A stretch of DNA of 64,000 nucleotides from Maricaulis sp. (GTDB lineage: Bacteria; Pseudomonadota; Alphaproteobacteria; Caulobacterales; Maricaulaceae): assembly GCF_017643475.1 (NCBI RefSeq), contig NZ_JAEPNI010000002.1, forward strand, positions 1 through 64,000. The letters run 5' to 3'. The notes beneath the pieces are model-generated. The model ran no database searches, was not told the origin of the DNA, and was given only the letters and a program-made list of their open reading frames with translations. Position 1 is the stretch's first letter, and the number at the start of each line of letters is the position of its first letter. The position numbers were made by a program, and so were the translations under genes. This document shows positions 63,774 through 64,000 of this stretch, in pieces.

Positions 63774-64000
63774 CCGTGTGACCAGTCGTCCGGGCTATCG
63801 CTGTCATTGGGTGACAGGCCGAGCTCCTCGCCCACATGGCTGACACCCAGCCCCAGCACGGTGCGGTTGGCATAGGCAAAATAGGCAGTGACCTGGTTGA
63901 TCTCCAGGACCTCTCCGTCGTCAAAGCCCGCCGCGCGCATGCGCTCGATAACTTCACCACTCAGCGCAGAGGGCTGCCGGGTCAGTTCACGCGCGTATTC
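63770..64000 (-). CDS. Peroxidase-related (CMD/AhpD-like) protein, C-terminal part
   Basis: 76 codons and a TAG are in the window; the start lies beyond it. The sequence GEVIERMRAAGFDDGEVLEI then NQVTAYFAYANRTVLGLGVS matches the C terminus of uncharacterised peroxidase-related proteins of the carboxymuconolactone decarboxylase superfamily. The catalytic Cys pair would be upstream, outside the window. Its stop overlaps that of the EEP gene. Confidence 0.85.
   Translation of the reverse strand, partial: EYARELTRQPSALSGEVIERMRAAGFDDGEVLEINQVTAYFAYANRTVLGLGVSHVGEELGLSPNDSDSPDDWSHG

Overview
The window is high-GC chromosomal DNA of an alphaproteobacterium, most likely a marine member of the Maricaulales/Hyphomonadales group. 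This placement is inferred from gene content: a tRNA-His with a G1:U72 end and no encoded extra 5' G (an alphaproteobacterial trait), the MetG subtype, the astA-astD-astB order, and the secreted hydrolase and TonB repertoire. It is not based on a marker tree.

Layout. 1-2.7 kb: the 5' end of tuf, tRNA-Gly and tRNA-Tyr separated by about 1.1 kb of hairpin-rich DNA holding a broken GIY-YIG gene, then rlmB. 2.7-14.2 kb: a DUF2807 repeat protein, an operon of M20 amidohydrolase, RidA, GST and a DUF819 membrane protein, an ABC exporter pair, a cyclophilin lipoprotein, a beta/gamma-crystallin protein, metG and a DUF1761 membrane protein. 14.3-23.4 kb: a genomic island of about 9.07 kb in the 3' end of tRNA-Thr(TGT), bounded by perfect 46-bp att repeats. 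It carries an integrase, a coupled unknown gene, an AlpA-like HTH, a DUF736 protein, a Rep_trans-like replication protein, several strong inverted repeats, and a 1457-aa STAND NTPase ending in a PD-(D/E)XK nuclease. 23.4-34.6 kb: a serine hydrolase, the prs-nadV-nrtR NAD salvage operon, two small secreted proteins, a NarL-type two-component pair, a TonB receptor and an S66 carboxypeptidase. 34.7-36.8 kb: a second, 2.1-kb islet in tRNA-His with att repeats and paired arm-like repeats. It has no integrase and one gene, a protein with a PD-(D/E)XK core. 36.9-64 kb: an M48 peptidase, AsmA, phenylalanine hydroxylase behind a strong palindrome, the ast arginine-succinyltransferase operon, a PLP gamma-family enzyme, an OmpA protein with 29 consecutive prolines, an L,D-transpeptidase, a Kef-type antiporter, a GCS2-family ligase broken by an in-frame TGA, an M14 deacylase, a carboxylesterase, a Leu/Phe-type dehydrogenase with an Lrp regulator, tRNA-Lys, tgt-queA, an EEP hydrolase and the end of a peroxidase-related gene.

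The most unusual content is the two tRNA-borne islands. Both have lower GC than the flanks by eye, and both carry a large protein with a nuclease signature and no recognised partner, which suggests anti-phage defence. The islet appears to be a non-autonomous element that needs an integrase from elsewhere. Other points of note are two in-frame UGA interruptions, five convergent gene pairs that share one four-base stop overlap, and a tgt with a degenerate zinc site.
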